From Thinopyrum elongatum (taxonomy: Eukaryota; Streptophyta; Magnoliopsida; Poales; Poaceae), in assembly GCA_011799875.1 (NCBI GenBank), contig CM022301.1:8885570-8949569 (forward strand): a stretch of DNA of 64,000 nucleotides. Direction: 5' to 3'. The position numbers were made by a program, and so were the translations under genes. Shown piece by piece: positions 62,096 to 64,000 of this stretch. Numbering within the stretch: position 1 is the stretch's first letter; each line of letters begins with the position of its first letter. The notes beneath the pieces were generated by a model. It was given only the letters and a program-made list of their open reading frames with translations, ran no database searches and was not told the DNA's origin.

Positions 62096-63000
62096 CTAGC
62101 AAATATGCCTGTGTGTTGCAACGGGAGAAAAACAATCAGATTATGCAGATGTGGTAGAGATAAAAAAAAGTCTGAAACGTATGCCAAGATGAGATAAGGA
62201 CTTTTAAAATGTCATTTCATAAACTACGCCTGAATCATGTCATGATGAGATAAGGGACTTTTAAAAAGTCATTTCAAAAACTAAAAATGTGATGGTCACA
62301 TCACGACTTGATCTCCTAAGGCGCCACAACGAAGTATTTTTTGGTTGAGCAAACTGCATTGATGGACCCTGTCTGAGCTAGACTGATGAATGATGTGTCT
62401 CGCCTTGACCTAGCGTCGCGATGTTTTCTATGACCAATAAAACTGTGATACTAGAATAAACATAGCTGTGTATGGAGGCAAATTAGACATTTAGTCATTT
62501 TCATATAGCTTAAAAAAAACTAATCCATAGGAAGCTGTGTCAATTTTTTTGGGGCTCAGCGCTGTACAGAACACGGAAACCTTTTTTTTACCCGACGCGC
62601 GATGGACTAAAAAGATCATAACCACCTCTACAAATCCCTAAAAAAAACCTCTATGTAAGTGACGGTTCGTTTTGTTCGTTATTTATGGATCTGTTTGAAT
62701 TTTTGTGAACATTTTCTAAAATTTGATGGTCATTTTTTTCAAATTCCTGAATATTTTTTGAATACACGATCTTTTTTAAAATCATGAACATTTTTTATTT
62801 CACGAACATGTATTTCGAAATCATGATTTCTTTATAATATGCGAACAGTTCTTAAAAATCATGAACATTTTGTGATTTTCCTAACATTTTTTGAAGAGAA
62901 AAAGTCACTGTAGGTACTCATACTCGTCGCGTTGATCAATTTAGTCTCATAGTTACAAATATCCGAAATACGACCACTAAACTTGTCTTAGGGTTCACAT
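62096..63000. other. AT-rich region before the PP2C pieces
   Basis: No gene was seen. It contains an ATATGCCTGTGTGTTGCAAC motif at 62104 (compare 31661), an imperfect direct duplication of GAGATAAGGACTTTTAAAAT at about 62192 and 62245, and repeated GAACATTTTT-type AT-rich words at 62690-62890. Confidence 0.45.
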
Positions 63001-63214
63001 CCGGTCCAATGTACGATTTCTTATACGTACACGCTGATTTGGCACTTGACTGGCTTGTCCACGCGTGCGTTGACTGCCAACTCATCAGCACTTGGTCGGA
63101 ACGAATCAATACGAACGAAAGCGGGGGTTTTTTTTTTAATCCTAGTCCCCAAATTTCGTCCTCGCCGTCGCCGGACTCCGCCGCCGCCGCTGCAGCCGGT
63201 ACCGCCGCCCTAAG

Positions 63215-63513
63215 CTGCCGCCGCCTGGCAGGATCTACTGCCCCCTCGCCGACGGCATCCTCCATCTCCCTCCTGCGTCCGGCGACCAACGTGAACCCAT
63301 GCCATTTCGCCGCCGCCACCTCGCCACCAGCCGCGCGCGCTTCCTCGTGGCTGCAGCCTCCTCGGCGCCCTGCGGCACCTCCGCGGTGACCTTCCACCTG
63401 GCCGCCGCGTCCCCCGCCCTGCAGCTCCTCCCGGCGCGCGCCCTGGCTCTGGCCTCCGCCTCCGCCCCGACCACCACCGCCGACGAGGCCGAGTCACAAC
63501 ACACTTGCGCCAT
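63215..63513 (-). pseudogene. Clade A-type PP2C N-terminal fragment, inverted
   Basis: On the - strand an ATG at 63513 opens [20 protein letters not shown], then [20 protein letters not shown] and, after a frame change, a [19 protein letters not shown] stretch near 63240. This is the N-terminal extension and the conserved [10 protein letters not shown] motif with which plant clade A protein phosphatases begin their catalytic domain. It points away from the C-terminal half, which starts at 63512 on the + strand. The metal-binding DGHGG region that should follow is absent. Confidence 0.7.
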
Positions 63514-63850
63514 CGAAATATTCTGGGAGGGCGCGAGGGTGCTGGGTGTCCTGGCCATGTCGCGTGCCATCGGCGACGGCTATCTGAAGCCGTTCGTGAC
63601 GGCGGTCCCGGAGGTGACGGTGACCGGCAGGGCTGCCAGCGACGAGTGCCTGGTCCTAGCCAGTGACGGGCTGTGGGACGTGGTCACCAACGAGACCACG
63701 TGCGAGGTGGCGCGGGCCTGCCTCCGGAGGGGCAGAGAGAGGTGGTGCGCCGAGGCGGCGGCCATGCTCACCAAGATGGCTCTGACGAAGAACAGCTCGG
63801 ACAACATCTCCGTTGTCGTCGTCGATCTCCGGCCAAAGAATCATTTGTAG
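63512..63850 (+). pseudogene. Clade A-type PP2C C-terminal half
   Basis: Open + strand sequence: [80 protein letters not shown] and [16 protein letters not shown], stop at 63850. SDGLWDV and [10 protein letters not shown] carry the second-half metal-binding aspartates of PP2C. The Trp in IFWEGARV corresponds to the residue that contacts ABA-bound receptors in clade A enzymes. The first half of the catalytic domain is missing, so no active enzyme can be made from this copy, although this half is open and well preserved. An upstream Met at 63299 is in frame but reads the complement of the inverted N-terminal piece. Confidence 0.8.
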
Positions 63851-64000
63851 GAGGGCGACCAGCTGCCGTGATCTTCCATTGCGACAACAGTAGTAGTACA
63901 GTAGGATCAATGCAAAACTAGCTCCATAGTGATTCTACTGATTGTTTCTCTTATTTTTCTTCCTAATTTTTTTTTTTGGCTATATTTCTCCCTGGATCAA
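63851..64000. other. 3' flank of the PP2C fragment
   Basis: T-rich sequence after the PP2C stop codon, consistent with its native 3' UTR. No further feature was seen before the window ends. Confidence 0.4.

Overview
This window is nuclear DNA from a large, repeat-rich grass genome, most likely wheat or another Triticeae. The evidence is its transposon content: CACTA elements with TTTAGTCCCGGTT subterminal repeats, an Au SINE, an Angela/BARE-type Copia element, Stowaway MITEs and a Mutator element. The only clearly native protein gene is a five-exon SWEET sugar transporter (11.9-13.6 kb, + strand), closest to rice SWEET13. In this sequence it carries a frameshift in its seventh membrane helix. 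Everything else is transposons, their nested insertions, and pieces of host genes. All positions and splice sites were read by eye. Family names rest on remembered conserved motifs, not on database searches.

Layout. 1-6.9 kb: two related CACTA elements on the - strand. In the first, the end of the transposase gene is inverted in place. 7.5-8.4 kb: an 838-bp almost fully palindromic Mutator-type foldback element with a 9-bp target duplication. 10.4-11.2 kb: a retroposon-like block. 11.7-13.9 kb: SWEET. 14.7-15.4 kb: one LTR and leader of a Gypsy-like element. 16.2-16.7 kb: SINE-derived repeats. 17.6-19.2 kb: a PIF/Harbinger transposase remnant and one terminus. 19.2-22.4 kb: a receptor-like kinase fragment, a possible organellar insertion, and a long array of CATGGCAAA repeats. 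22.4-30.15 kb: a complete CACTA element (3-bp TSD GAG) carrying a multi-exon chimera of host gene pieces (ABCG transporter, UBC13-type E2, cullin-3-like, unknown exons) beside a 660-bp satellite array. 30.4-31.3 and 40.9-41.9 kb: two halves of an NPF (NRT1/PTR) gene, the second fused to HIPL1 exons. 33.2-36.3 kb: a 5'-truncated LINE. 40.3-40.6 kb: an Au SINE with a perfect 14-bp TSD. 42.1-49.55 kb: a nearly complete autonomous-type MULE (9-bp TSD GAAGAGAAT), itself inserted in a LINE-like retroposon. 51.2-53.3 and 61.6-61.9 kb: a tandemly duplicated 1.2-kb block, interrupted by an 8.35-kb Copia element (5-bp TSD GATGG). 63.2-63.9 kb: a clade A-type PP2C whose N-terminal segment is inverted relative to its C-terminal half.

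The most interesting systems are the MULE and the Pack-CACTA. The MULE encodes a MURA-type transposase, a second + strand gene with PMD-like C-terminal sequence, and two small - strand genes. Each - strand gene has a duplicated TATA promoter immediately next to a tandem array of GGCGGGAA, the plant E2F-site core. This suggests that element activity is tied to the cell cycle. The Pack-CACTA joins at least three recognisable host gene fragments in one spliced transcription unit. Its best-supported junction fuses the start of a UBC13-type E2 to the N-terminus of a cullin-3-like protein exactly at a splice junction.
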